A stretch of DNA of 64,000 nt from a bacterium SCSIO 12643 (GTDB taxonomy: Bacteria > Bacteroidota > Bacteroidia > Flavobacteriales_G > Salibacteraceae): NCBI GenBank assembly GCA_024398135.1, contig CP073750.1:992001-1056000 (forward strand), read 5' to 3'. The notes beneath the pieces were generated by a model. It saw only the letters and a program-made list of their open reading frames with translations. It ran no database searches and was not told where the DNA came from. Below are positions 1 to 7,791 of the stretch, in pieces. Made by a program: the position numbers and the translations under genes. Numbering within the stretch: the stretch's first letter is position 1; each line of letters opens with the position of its first letter.

Positions 1-312
1 CATAAATATATATTTACTACATTTTTCCAAATCCATGTTATCCCTTGAATATAAGGAATTAACATCTCCGATAACGAGTATTTTACAACTCTTTCAATTT
101 AAAAATTCCAAGCGGCAATTTAACTTTTTTTATTCTATCACCAAAAAAATAAATCCGATAACCCAGATAGTTATCTACAAACATTTTTAAACCATAAAAA
201 TCTATCATAGCTGACTATGATAGATTCTATATTATTATATTTAAGTGATCAAATAAACTAAATGTCACAAGCAAAAAATATATTACTTACGACATTTAGT
301 TAAATCACACTT
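1..312. other. Non-coding segment with inverted repeats
   Basis: No plausible gene is seen in either strand of this AT-rich stretch. It holds two inverted repeats. The first (199-226) is a perfect 12-bp hairpin with loop CTGA. The second pairs AACTAAATGTC (256-266) with GACATTTAGTT (291-301), and the pairing resumes further out between GTGAT (245-249) and ATCAC (304-308). The first looks like the terminator of the minus-strand gene that ends at 313. The second lies between that stop codon and the terminator and could be a 3'-UTR structure. The window edge truncates whatever lies to the left. Confidence 0.6.
196..226 (-). terminator. Intrinsic terminator after the first T9SS gene
   Basis: Perfect 12-bp hairpin AATCTATCATAG / CTATGATAGATT with a 4-base loop (199-226). 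Read on the minus strand it is followed by a run of five T (complement of 196-200). It lies 87 bases past the stop codon of the gene ending at 313. The stem is AT-rich, so its strength is uncertain. Confidence 0.55.
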
Positions 313-3300
313 CTATTTCACGACAATAAACTTTGCATGCTGCTCAAAGCTTCCCATTCTTAAAGAAACAAAGTATGTTCCAGCAGGCATATCAATTGAA
401 TTGATCTCATAGCTCACATTTCCTTTAGCAAAGTTTTTCTTCTCATTTCTAACTACTTTTCCTGAGATATCGTAAATCATTACGTTTACGGAACCATTTA
501 CCGGCATATCAAAAGTCAATTTAGACACCAAACTCACCGGGTTCGGATACAATTTCACATTACTAATTTCTTTATCATCACCAAAATCAACCCAGTCATC
601 ATTATCTCCAACGCTTACCAAATCTCCACTTGTCCAAATTCCCCTACCAAAAGTTCCGATGTAAAAACGTCCGTAGTTTAATGCTTCATCATATGACAAT
701 CTTTGCTGTTTCACATCCATTACAGGCACATTACCAACTCCATTACTTTGTTGGGTCCATGTTGGACTTACTCCAGATACATCTTCAGAATACCATACTC
801 CTAATTCTGTTCCTAAAACAACTTGTTCCGGCTTATTTACATTATACTCTGGATCATACACCGGGAAATCCGGTAAATCACCTTGTAAATTTCTATCTGG
901 AGAAAACCCTGTCGAAGATTCTGCTGCAGTCAATTCATATACGTGATTCGCTACACCATAACCTCCGGTCGTTACCAACAATTTCTCCGGATCAGTCGGG
1001 TGAATACAAATACCAGAAACCGCAGAAGTTCCATTAAAAATATCTGTTTTTGTTAGTACATCATTCGGATTTACGTCCATATAAAAATCATTTAATCCAG
1101 AAATCCTCGTAACTCTCCCATTGTATCCACCGATATATAAGTGATTTCCATCTTTAGAAAATTCGAAACATGAAGGTGTCGTTGAACTGATATTTACCCA
1201 GGTAGGCATTTGCAAAGGAAAATACAATGCTTCTCTGGTAATATTAAATCCACCGTTCATAGAAACTACCAATAATGATTGAACAGGATCCTGAACTTTT
1301 ACAGAATCTGTAGTTGTTAATCCGGAAGTTAGGACATACGGAAATGTCACTCCCTGATTCTGACTAATCAACATAATGGTATCTCCGGAGTCAAAACTTA
1401 CATTAAAGACACTATTCACAGAAGAACCTACAGGTGGAGCGAAAGACCAACGAATGCTATACGCTCCGGTGTTATAATCGATTGTTCCCACACTATCTCC
1501 AAAGCTTTTAAGTACTCCCTGAACATCGCTATCCGTTGCAACTTGTCCACCGGCAATATCCTCAAACCTTACCTGACCCGGTACGATTTTAGCTGATGTC
1601 TGTAATTTTCTTAATGTTCCAGAATATAATTTTTTATTTCCATCACCGGTCCCAATTGAAAATCTGGATGTGTCATTTGTAAATACAACAGAATCTTTAC
1701 TTGTTACATCATTTTTAGATTCCCATTCCTGAAGCACGGTATAAAAAGGCGAAGAAGCTCCAGTTCCCATTGGATGAATGATCCCACCCTGACTCGGATT
1801 TTGATACGACCCTCTCGCCACCAATCCGTATTGACTGGTTGCAAAACCAACATCACCAATATTAGAAATAGCACAATCAAAACCATCATTTCCATACACT
1901 GATATTCCATCTTTAGCAGCAGGTCCTACTAATGTCGGATCCAATAAATGTGATCCGTTATCCTGCGTTCCTCCCATCACTTGTCCTCCTGTTGAAGTCG
2001 CGATACCATAGTATTGAGATGTTCCGAAATGACGATTATTTTCTGTCCAATTTATACTTCCTGAACCAGCATTAGTTGTTTTTGCGATACCTCCATCAGT
2101 CCCTACATATAGAGTGTTGGAGTTATTAGGATCAAATACAAACCAATGTACATCTGCATGCACATAAATTCCAGGAATATTAAATGTTGTTGCTACACTA
2201 TTCCAGGCTCCATCAACTTGATATAGTTGTACTGCTCCAACATAAATTTTATCACAATCTGTTGGATCTACAGTTATAGCCTGATTATAAGCCGCAGGAT
2301 TGACTCCCATTAAATCAAACGTACTATCAATTACTGCCGTTGGAGGTGCCGGATGCAATGGTCCCCAATTTCTACCACCATCAGAAGATTTTAGCACTTG
2401 AAATGTTGAAGGGTTCCCATTTGGATCTTGAAAACCTTGAAAAGCATACACCTGATTTTCATCGCTTGAACATACGGCTAAACTCATTCGCGTACTTCCG
2501 CCAATTCCATTTGCTGCACCAACCTGATTATATGAACAAACCGTTTCCCCATCATCAGAAATATATAATGATCCGTTGTAAGAAACCAAAACACGTCCAT
2601 TATCAGTCGTTACAACATCCTGAACATTTCCAGGGAGTGGATTTACACAATTTGGTAATGTCATTGGCTCCGTCCAGGTTTGTCCCTTATCTAATGAAAC
2701 CTTTAATCCATTCCGGGTTCCTGCATATACCGTATAATTCCCTTGAGCATTTTTAGTTTTAGAAACGGCTATTCTATTAATGTATGCCCATTCATCACTT
2801 GTAGTATGAGGTGCCGGTTTTGTAGAACTTAAATGTGACCAGGTTTCCCCTCTATCATCACTCACATAAATACCTCCACCTGGAAACGCATTACCATTTC
2901 CGGTTGGAGCACCTGCATCCGCATACATCCCCGTTCCTACATATAATCTACCTTCAGCATCTTGCGCAATTGTAGATACATGAATGTTTTCCCAATCATC
3001 GCTCTTATAGGTCCAGCTACCTGCTCCATCAATCGAAATATACATTCCTCCTCCTGCTCCACCAGCATAAACCCTGTTTCCATTGGCGTTATCTACAACA
3101 ATAGCCCTTACACGACCTCCAATATTATCCGGCCCCATAAACTCCCAGGTTAATTGGGTCGCTCTGGAGTTTTTATTTGCATTAACTTGATTTACCGCAG
3201 TTAAATAGTCGTTTACTTCGACCTTTCCAGTCTGCGCATTTTTACGCATAATTTCAAAATATGCAGAATTAGCTTCTGCACTTGTTGCTTTACTTGATTC

Positions 3301-3405
3301 TCTGGAAATATATTGACCTTTCTTATCTGTAGTTGTACTCAGTATATAGGTCATAAGGGCTCCAAACCCTAAAAATATGGTTAGATAAAGTGCTTCTTTT
3401 TTCAT
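313..3405 (-). CDS. T9SS-secreted sortilin/VPS10-like beta-propeller protein
   Basis: A 1030-residue exported protein. An N-terminal hydrophobic segment (about residues 6-23) acts as signal peptide or anchor. The body is rich in BNR/sortilin-type propeller blades: repeated S-x-D-x-G-x-x-W elements such as SIDGAGSWT, SDDRGETWS and SLDKGQTWT, and an opening MGPDNIGGRVRAI segment typical of VPS10/glycosyl-hydrolase-like surface proteins. The last ~80 residues form a type A T9SS sorting domain (LYPNPVS start, YDISGKVV core, PAGTYFVSL, ending FIVVK), so the protein should cross the outer membrane through the type IX system and be released or surface-anchored. The ligand or substrate is not deducible. 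A 15-bp inverted repeat occupies its 5' untranslated region. Confidence 0.85.
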   Translation of the reverse strand: MKKEALYLTIFLGFGALMTYILSTTTDKKGQYISRESSKATSAEANSAYFEIMRKNAQTGKVEVNDYLTAVNQVNANKNSRATQLTWEFMGPDNIGGRVRAIVVDNANGNRVYAGGAGGGMYISIDGAGSWTYKSDDWENIHVSTIAQDAEGRLYVGTGMYADAGAPTGNGNAFPGGGIYVSDDRGETWSHLSSTKPAPHTTSDEWAYINRIAVSKTKNAQGNYTVYAGTRNGLKVSLDKGQTWTEPMTLPNCVNPLPGNVQDVVTTDNGRVLVSYNGSLYISDDGETVCSYNQVGAANGIGGSTRMSLAVCSSDENQVYAFQGFQDPNGNPSTFQVLKSSDGGRNWGPLHPAPPTAVIDSTFDLMGVNPAAYNQAITVDPTDCDKIYVGAVQLYQVDGAWNSVATTFNIPGIYVHADVHWFVFDPNNSNTLYVGTDGGIAKTTNAGSGSINWTENNRHFGTSQYYGIATSTGGQVMGGTQDNGSHLLDPTLVGPAAKDGISVYGNDGFDCAISNIGDVGFATSQYGLVARGSYQNPSQGGIIHPMGTGASSPFYTVLQEWESKNDVTSKDSVVFTNDTSRFSIGTGDGNKKLYSGTLRKLQTSAKIVPGQVRFEDIAGGQVATDSDVQGVLKSFGDSVGTIDYNTGAYSIRWSFAPPVGSSVNSVFNVSFDSGDTIMLISQNQGVTFPYVLTSGLTTTDSVKVQDPVQSLLVVSMNGGFNITREALYFPLQMPTWVNISSTTPSCFEFSKDGNHLYIGGYNGRVTRISGLNDFYMDVNPNDVLTKTDIFNGTSAVSGICIHPTDPEKLLVTTGGYGVANHVYELTAAESSTGFSPDRNLQGDLPDFPVYDPEYNVNKPEQVVLGTELGVWYSEDVSGVSPTWTQQSNGVGNVPVMDVKQQRLSYDEALNYGRFYIGTFGRGIWTSGDLVSVGDNDDWVDFGDDKEISNVKLYPNPVSLVSKLTFDMPVNGSVNVMIYDISGKVVRNEKKNFAKGNVSYEINSIDMPAGTYFVSLRMGSFEQHAKFIVVK

Positions 3406-3406
3406 A

Positions 3407-3468
3407 AAATAAAAGTTTACTTCATTTTCTGATTAATACTATCCGAAAAATGCAGTAAACTTTTATTT
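3407..3468 (-). repeat. 15-bp inverted repeat at the start of the propeller gene
   Basis: AAATAAAAGTTTACT (3407-3421) and its exact reverse complement (3454-3468) are separated by 32 bases. The inner arm ends one base from the ATG of the gene starting at 3405, so in the mRNA the hairpin would cover the ribosome-binding region. It could instead act as a weak terminator for lipA, which ends 80 bases upstream. Confidence 0.6.
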
Positions 3469-3548
3469 CTTAATGCTATTTAATCACTTGCTAGCTTAGT
3501 TCGAACAATCACTATTAAGCGAAAATACCCTAATAAATTCTGGAATTC

Positions 3549-4448
3549 TTAGAATAAATGTTTCTCTGCATGGTAAGACGAACGAACTAAAGGGCCACTT
3601 TCTACAAAACGGAATCCCATCTCCAATCCGATCTTCTTATAATTTTCGAATTCACTAGGACTAACGAATTTTTCGACCGGAAGGTGGGCTTTGGTAGGTT
3701 GTAAATATTGTCCAAGGGTTAAAATATCCACTCCTACACCTCTTAAATCTGTCATCGACTCAATGATCTCATCCTCAGTCTCACCAAGGCCTAGCATGAT
3801 TCCAGACTTGGTTTTCATTCCACCTTTTTTAAGGCGATCTAAAACTTCTAAACTTCTATCATATTTTGCCTGAATTCGAACTTCTTTTGTCAATCTTCGA
3901 ACCGTTTCCAGGTTATGAGATACAATTTCCGGAGCCACATCAATAATTCTTTGAAGATTTTCCCATTTACCTGCAAAATCTGGAATCAAGGTTTCCATTG
4001 TTGTTGATGGACTTAGTTCTCTAACTTTTTGAACTGTTTCCGCCCAAATTATAGAGCCTCCATCTTTTAAATCATCACGATCTACAGAGGTAATCACGCA
4101 GTGCTTTACACTCATTAAAAGAACCGAACTTGCGATTCGCATAGGCTCTTTCTTATCTGCTGGTAAAGGTTTTCCAGTTGCTACGTTACAAAATCCACAC
4201 GATCTCGTACAGATATTCCCTAAGATCATAAAAGTGGCTGTTCCTTCTCCCCAACATTCCCCCATGTTCGGACAGTTCCCACTTTCACAGATTGTATGCA
4301 ATTTATGCTCTCCTACAATCCCTCTTACTTTTTTATATTCTTCTCCAATCGGTAACTTTACTCTTAACCAATCTGGTTTTTTTTGAGAAGTTTTTCCTTC
4401 TGGATTTAATTTTTTCCAATTTACAGGCTTGATTGTTCCCGGCTCCAT
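3549..4448 (-). CDS. lipA: Lipoyl synthase (radical SAM)
   Basis: Inserts two sulfur atoms into protein-bound octanoyl groups to make lipoate on the E2 subunits of 2-oxoacid dehydrogenases and on GcvH. At 299 residues it has normal family length. Both iron-sulfur cluster motifs are intact: the auxiliary cluster cysteines C54, C59 and C65 (C-x4-C-x5-C) and the radical SAM motif C80-x3-C84-x2-C87. The C-terminal RSSYHA segment supplies the conserved serine ligand. Three bases separate its start from the stop of the upstream outer-membrane protein gene (4452-5189), so the two are probably co-transcribed from the promoter at 5200-5230. lipB is not in the window. Confidence 0.97.
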   Translation of the reverse strand: MEPGTIKPVNWKKLNPEGKTSQKKPDWLRVKLPIGEEYKKVRGIVGEHKLHTICESGNCPNMGECWGEGTATFMILGNICTRSCGFCNVATGKPLPADKKEPMRIASSVLLMSVKHCVITSVDRDDLKDGGSIIWAETVQKVRELSPSTTMETLIPDFAGKWENLQRIIDVAPEIVSHNLETVRRLTKEVRIQAKYDRSLEVLDRLKKGGMKTKSGIMLGLGETEDEIIESMTDLRGVGVDILTLGQYLQPTKAHLPVEKFVSPSEFENYKKIGLEMGFRFVESGPLVRSSYHAEKHLF

Positions 4449-4451
4449 ATT

Positions 4452-5189
4452 CTACTCTATTTTCTTACCCAACTCTAACATCAAGTAAAATGTAATCCAA
4501 TATTGATTATTATAGGTATTGTACATCATTGGAATCTCTTTGTAAAACCAATCGACAGCTACCCCTACTTCTAAAGCTTTTAACCTTTGGTCATATGGTG
4601 AGTACTCAAAATTAAGTCCGAATTTTCCAAATAATCCTGGAACAAATTCAATTTCATCCACTCCTCTGAATACACTTGCACGACCATATATTGTTCCCAT
4701 GGTATGTTTTTCAGGATCATACCGCTCCGAAATAATTTGATTATTCCCATCCGTATTGTACACTTCCAAATACACCGGCTTCTGTAAACCTAAATTAAAT
4801 CCGCCACTATATACCCAAGCAACCTGAACTCCTTTTTTTACTTCTTTTAATGCAATCGCACGCTGTTCTCCAATTCCAAAACGTGCATTCATTAATGCAT
4901 TTATTTTCCCATAGAAGAATCCTTTAGCATTATCATCAAATGCATTCACTACTTTTTCTTGTTTTGGGTGTTTTAAATTCTGGAAATTGAAGGTGTAAAA
5001 TCGCTTTACTTTATAAGACAGATGTTGCTGATATTTAAAGCTTGCACCAATACCTTGTGTATGAAGGGTAAAACCATATGCCACACTGGATCTGTAATAT
5101 AACTTTACATCTTCCGGAGATTTACCTACCTGAGAATATCCATTCTGTAAGGCGGTCAAAAACAATATGATTGATAATACTCTCTTCAC
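4452..5189 (-). CDS. Predicted outer-membrane beta-barrel protein upstream of lipA
   Basis: A 245-residue protein of no family I can name. It opens with a clean signal peptide (MKRVLSIILFLTALQNGYSQ, cleavage after YS). The rest alternates polar and aromatic residues (for example YGFTLHTQGIGASFKY, WVYSGGFNLGL, YWITFYLMLEL) in a pattern typical of small outer-membrane beta-barrels. The C-terminus ends in an aliphatic/aromatic strand. It is transcribed first and lipA follows after three bases. That close coupling suggests a shared transcript but not necessarily a shared function. A TTG-N20-TATTTTTG promoter sits six bases before the start if the +1 is five bases after the box. Confidence 0.75.
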   Translation of the reverse strand: MKRVLSIILFLTALQNGYSQVGKSPEDVKLYYRSSVAYGFTLHTQGIGASFKYQQHLSYKVKRFYTFNFQNLKHPKQEKVVNAFDDNAKGFFYGKINALMNARFGIGEQRAIALKEVKKGVQVAWVYSGGFNLGLQKPVYLEVYNTDGNNQIISERYDPEKHTMGTIYGRASVFRGVDEIEFVPGLFGKFGLNFEYSPYDQRLKALEVGVAVDWFYKEIPMMYNTYNNQYWITFYLMLELGKKIE

Positions 5190-5199
5190 AATGAATAGA

Positions 5200-5230
5200 C
5201 AAAAATAACTTATTTACAGTTGTCAATCAA
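5200..5230 (-). promoter_or_regulatory. Promoter for the outer-membrane protein - lipA unit
   Basis: Read on the minus strand: TTG (5230-5228), 20 bases, then TATTTTTG (5207-5200), which fits the Bacteroidota TTG / TAnnTTTG pattern. The predicted +1 is about 5195, giving a very short leader before the ATG at 5189. Confidence 0.6.
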
Positions 5231-5262
5231 TTTAGTTATTTAAGGGTTATGTAAAATTTAAC

Positions 5263-5592
5263 TTATCCTATCTTTCCCGCAGTTACTCCACAGATATCGG
5301 AATGTGAATCATGATAAACTACATCACCCTTATGAATGGTCATTACTTGCGGTGACTGATGAATTACTCCTGTAGTTTTTGCAATATGGTTAGAAACGTC
5401 TCTGTATCTTATTAAATCAACAAAATACGTAGGTAGTTCACTATCATACTCTGCTTCGAAAGCTCTCAAGGCCATAGTACTAATCATACATCTGGTTGAG
5501 TGCTTAAACAAAACAAATGCAGAACCATCTGACTGACTCTGCATTAAAATATTATCAAACTCAGAAACTGAAGTTAGCTTACGCCAATTCAT
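5263..5592 (-). CDS. ytxJ: Bacillithiol-system redox protein, YtxJ family
   Basis: A 109-residue thioredoxin-like monothiol protein. YtxJ (BrxC) family members work in bacilliredoxin chemistry, removing bacillithiol mixed disulfides, and occur in Firmicutes and Bacteroidota that make bacillithiol. The diagnostic segment is FKHSTRCMIS with the active-site C35 after the first beta strand, followed by a thioredoxin-fold YFVDLIRYRDVSNHIA segment and the cis-Pro region HQSPQVM. A second cysteine (C101) near the C-terminus, in SDICGV, could be resolving. The family usually has CxxS-like motifs, and here CMIS keeps the serine. It is co-transcribed with the 43-residue lipoprotein gene five bases upstream. 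Confidence 0.85.
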   Translation of the reverse strand: MNWRKLTSVSEFDNILMQSQSDGSAFVLFKHSTRCMISTMALRAFEAEYDSELPTYFVDLIRYRDVSNHIAKTTGVIHQSPQVMTIHKGDVVYHDSHSDICGVTAGKIG

Positions 5593-5597
5593 GTACT

Positions 5598-5729
5598 CTA
5601 TCGTTTATTATATCCTGAAGACTGATAAGTGTTTCCATAAGCCGCACACTTATGACTTTGAGAACAAGATGATAGTCCCAATAATCCAAATGCGAATACT
5701 GCTATGAAAATATATGCTAATTTTTTCAT
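5598..5729 (-). CDS. Small 43-residue lipoprotein
   Basis: A short gene with ATG at 5729 and TAG at 5598-5600. The product starts MKKLAYIFIAVFAFGLL and continues into LGLSSC, a signal peptidase II lipobox with lipidation expected at C22. A short mature tail contains SHKCAAYGNTY and ends YNKR. Only about 22 residues remain after cleavage. A strong TTG-N19-TAGATTTG promoter lies 22 bases before the start, and ytxJ follows five bases after the stop, so it is a real transcribed unit. I recall similar tiny lipoproteins with a CAAYG-type motif in other Flavobacteriia, but no function is known to me. Confidence 0.75.
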   Translation of the reverse strand: MKKLAYIFIAVFAFGLLGLSSCSQSHKCAAYGNTYQSSGYNKR

Positions 5730-5755
5730 TGTAATCTTTTTTTGTTTAGCTACTG

Positions 5756-5785
5756 CAAATCTACCTGAATAATATCAGATTTCAA
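5756..5785 (-). promoter_or_regulatory. Promoter of the small lipoprotein - ytxJ operon
   Basis: Minus strand: TTG (5785-5783), 19 bases, TAGATTTG (5763-5756). This is an exact match to the Bacteroidota -33/-7 pattern. The predicted +1 near 5751 leaves a 22-base leader before the ATG at 5729. Confidence 0.7.
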
Positions 5786-5984
5786 AAATAACACCGTTAT
5801 AAGAACGAAATTATATCGTTATATTGCATTTTATAGCACAAATTGTTGATAACATTAAAAATGACAGATTTAATCCATAAACAATCATCATATTATTCGT
5901 TGGAAATGGTAAGAATATCAAATAACATTTCACCTTTCAACAATAAAGGAATTATTGAATTTCTAATGTTTGTGCATTCTTGAT

Positions 5985-7712
5985 TTGAAAAAGTTCACTT
6001 TCATATTTTTATTGCTTTTTGCTTTCGTAGTGAAAGCTCAGGATCAAATTGAATTAAAGATTAAAATCTCTGACCAAAAAGATTTACCTCAAAAACTCCC
6101 TTCGGGTACATTTAAAACCGAATATGAAATTCACACAACGCTAAAATCCTACCTCAATGACATTCAATCCAAAGGGTATCTATCTGCTTCTATTGACAGT
6201 ATTTCAGGAGACTCTTTACATAAAACAGCGCATATTCATATTGGTGAAAAATACGAATGGGTTACGTTAAATACAGATCAGGTGGACGAAGAAATTCTGA
6301 GTCGAACAGGTTTTAGAGATAAACAATACTTAAATAAACCTTTTAACCCTAAACAAGTCAGCTCTTTTTTTAATGATGCCTTGAGTTATCTTGAAAATCG
6401 TGGTTATCCTTTTGCTGAAATTCAACTTACAGATATCCAAATTGATCAAAACAATATTCGGGCATCAGTATCATTAAATAAAAACCGATTCTACCTTATC
6501 GATTCTATACAAATTTTGGGAGAGGATACGCGGTTGAGTAAAAACTATATTGAAAATGTTATTCGGGTAAAGGCCAAAACACCATATGACGAACGAGTAA
6601 TCAAAAACATCAGTCAACGAATTCGTGAAAATCCGTTTATCGAAGAATTAAAACCTTATGAGGTTATTTTTACGGAAACCTCATGTACAGTTGTTTTAGT
6701 TCTTAAACCCAAGAAAGCGAATCTATTTGATGGAATCATTGGATTTCAACCTCAACCCGATAACCAGGGATTGGTTCTTACCGGAGATATCAAAATTAGT
6801 CTTGGAAATATTGTTGGTCAGGGCGAACGATTAAATCTAAGATGGCAAAGATTACAAGACCAAACCCAAGAGATCAATGCTTCATTAAATGTTCCGTTTT
6901 TGTTTAAAACACCTTTTGGCTTTGGATATAAACTGGACATTTACAGACGAGACACCACATTCAACAATGTAGAACATCAATTTGACATTCCATTTAAACT
7001 CTCTAATGGCAGTCAATTCCATGGGTATTTGAATAATTTCTCGACCTCACTTATTTCTACTTCAGATTATGAAAACTCTACAGAAATCCCACCATATAAT
7101 GATGCAAAAAATACCACGTATGGTTTGGGCTACCAGGGATTTTTTGTTGAAAACCAATTCAATCCCTATCGAGGGTGGACCGTTCAAATGAATGGAGGTG
7201 TTGGGAATAATGTTATATTGAAAAATACTGCCTTAGAAATGGTCAACTATGATTCAATTGATTTAGAGTCCAGAATTCTTGAGGGTAAAATCAAACTGAA
7301 CTACTTTCAACCTATCGGTCGACATTCCACTGTTATGTTTCAGGTTCATTCCGGGATGAAGCAATCCGAAAACCTCATCGATAATCAATTATATAGAATT
7401 GGTGGGTTAAATACTCTTAGAGGTTTTGATGAACAATCATTAATGGTTTCTTCATATAATATTCTTACTCTGGAATACCGTCTTTTATTTTCTGAAAACT
7501 CCAGAATCAGTGTTTTCTATGATTTTGGATGGTATGAAAAAAACACTTTTAATGATTTTAAAACGGATACACCTCATGGGATTGGGGCGGGGATCTCTTT
7601 TAACACTAATTCAGGTTTGTTTTCGTTAAACTATGCACTGGGGAGTGAACAAGGGAATTCCTTTAATTTTAGAACAGGAAAAATCCATTTCGGATTTACC
7701 AATTTATTTTAG
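5985..7712 (+). CDS. BamA/TamA-like outer-membrane protein (POTRA + D15 barrel)
   Basis: Outer-membrane protein of the Omp85/surface-antigen D15 class, implied in insertion or export of outer-membrane proteins. After a signal peptide (KKFTFIFLLLFAFVVKA, cleavage before QDQ) come POTRA-like repeats over about residues 20-230. A C-terminal 16-strand-type barrel runs from about residue 240 and carries the family's loop-6 motif as LRGFDEQ; the last residue is Phe. No ATG start exists: I place the start at TTG 5985 because it gives a standard signal peptide. An in-frame TTG at 5970 would add five residues. It is shorter than true BamA (fewer POTRA), so a TamA-like or accessory role is more likely than the essential BamA. 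Confidence 0.85.
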   Translation: MKKFTFIFLLLFAFVVKAQDQIELKIKISDQKDLPQKLPSGTFKTEYEIHTTLKSYLNDIQSKGYLSASIDSISGDSLHKTAHIHIGEKYEWVTLNTDQVDEEILSRTGFRDKQYLNKPFNPKQVSSFFNDALSYLENRGYPFAEIQLTDIQIDQNNIRASVSLNKNRFYLIDSIQILGEDTRLSKNYIENVIRVKAKTPYDERVIKNISQRIRENPFIEELKPYEVIFTETSCTVVLVLKPKKANLFDGIIGFQPQPDNQGLVLTGDIKISLGNIVGQGERLNLRWQRLQDQTQEINASLNVPFLFKTPFGFGYKLDIYRRDTTFNNVEHQFDIPFKLSNGSQFHGYLNNFSTSLISTSDYENSTEIPPYNDAKNTTYGLGYQGFFVENQFNPYRGWTVQMNGGVGNNVILKNTALEMVNYDSIDLESRILEGKIKLNYFQPIGRHSTVMFQVHSGMKQSENLIDNQLYRIGGLNTLRGFDEQSLMVSSYNILTLEYRLLFSENSRISVFYDFGWYEKNTFNDFKTDTPHGIGAGISFNTNSGLFSLNYALGSEQGNSFNFRTGKIHFGFTNLF

Positions 7713-7766
7713 CCAAATTCTTTGGTAAATACCGTACTCACTGTGATTAGATCAGATTTTAAACTG

Positions 7767-7774
7767 TAACTTCG
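7767..7774 (+). promoter_or_regulatory. Possible -7 box for the rmuC operon
   Basis: TAACTTCG matches a TAnnTTyG-type -7 box 18 bases before the rmuC start, but no clear TTG is present at -33. This is a low-confidence call. Confidence 0.3.
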
Positions 7775-7791
7775 CAATTCATATTCATCAT

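Noticed and set aside
630-3153. Several plus-strand frames of 60-140 codons
   Set aside because: All are antisense shadows of the 1030-residue T9SS gene, with His/Leu-rich sequence and no initiation context.
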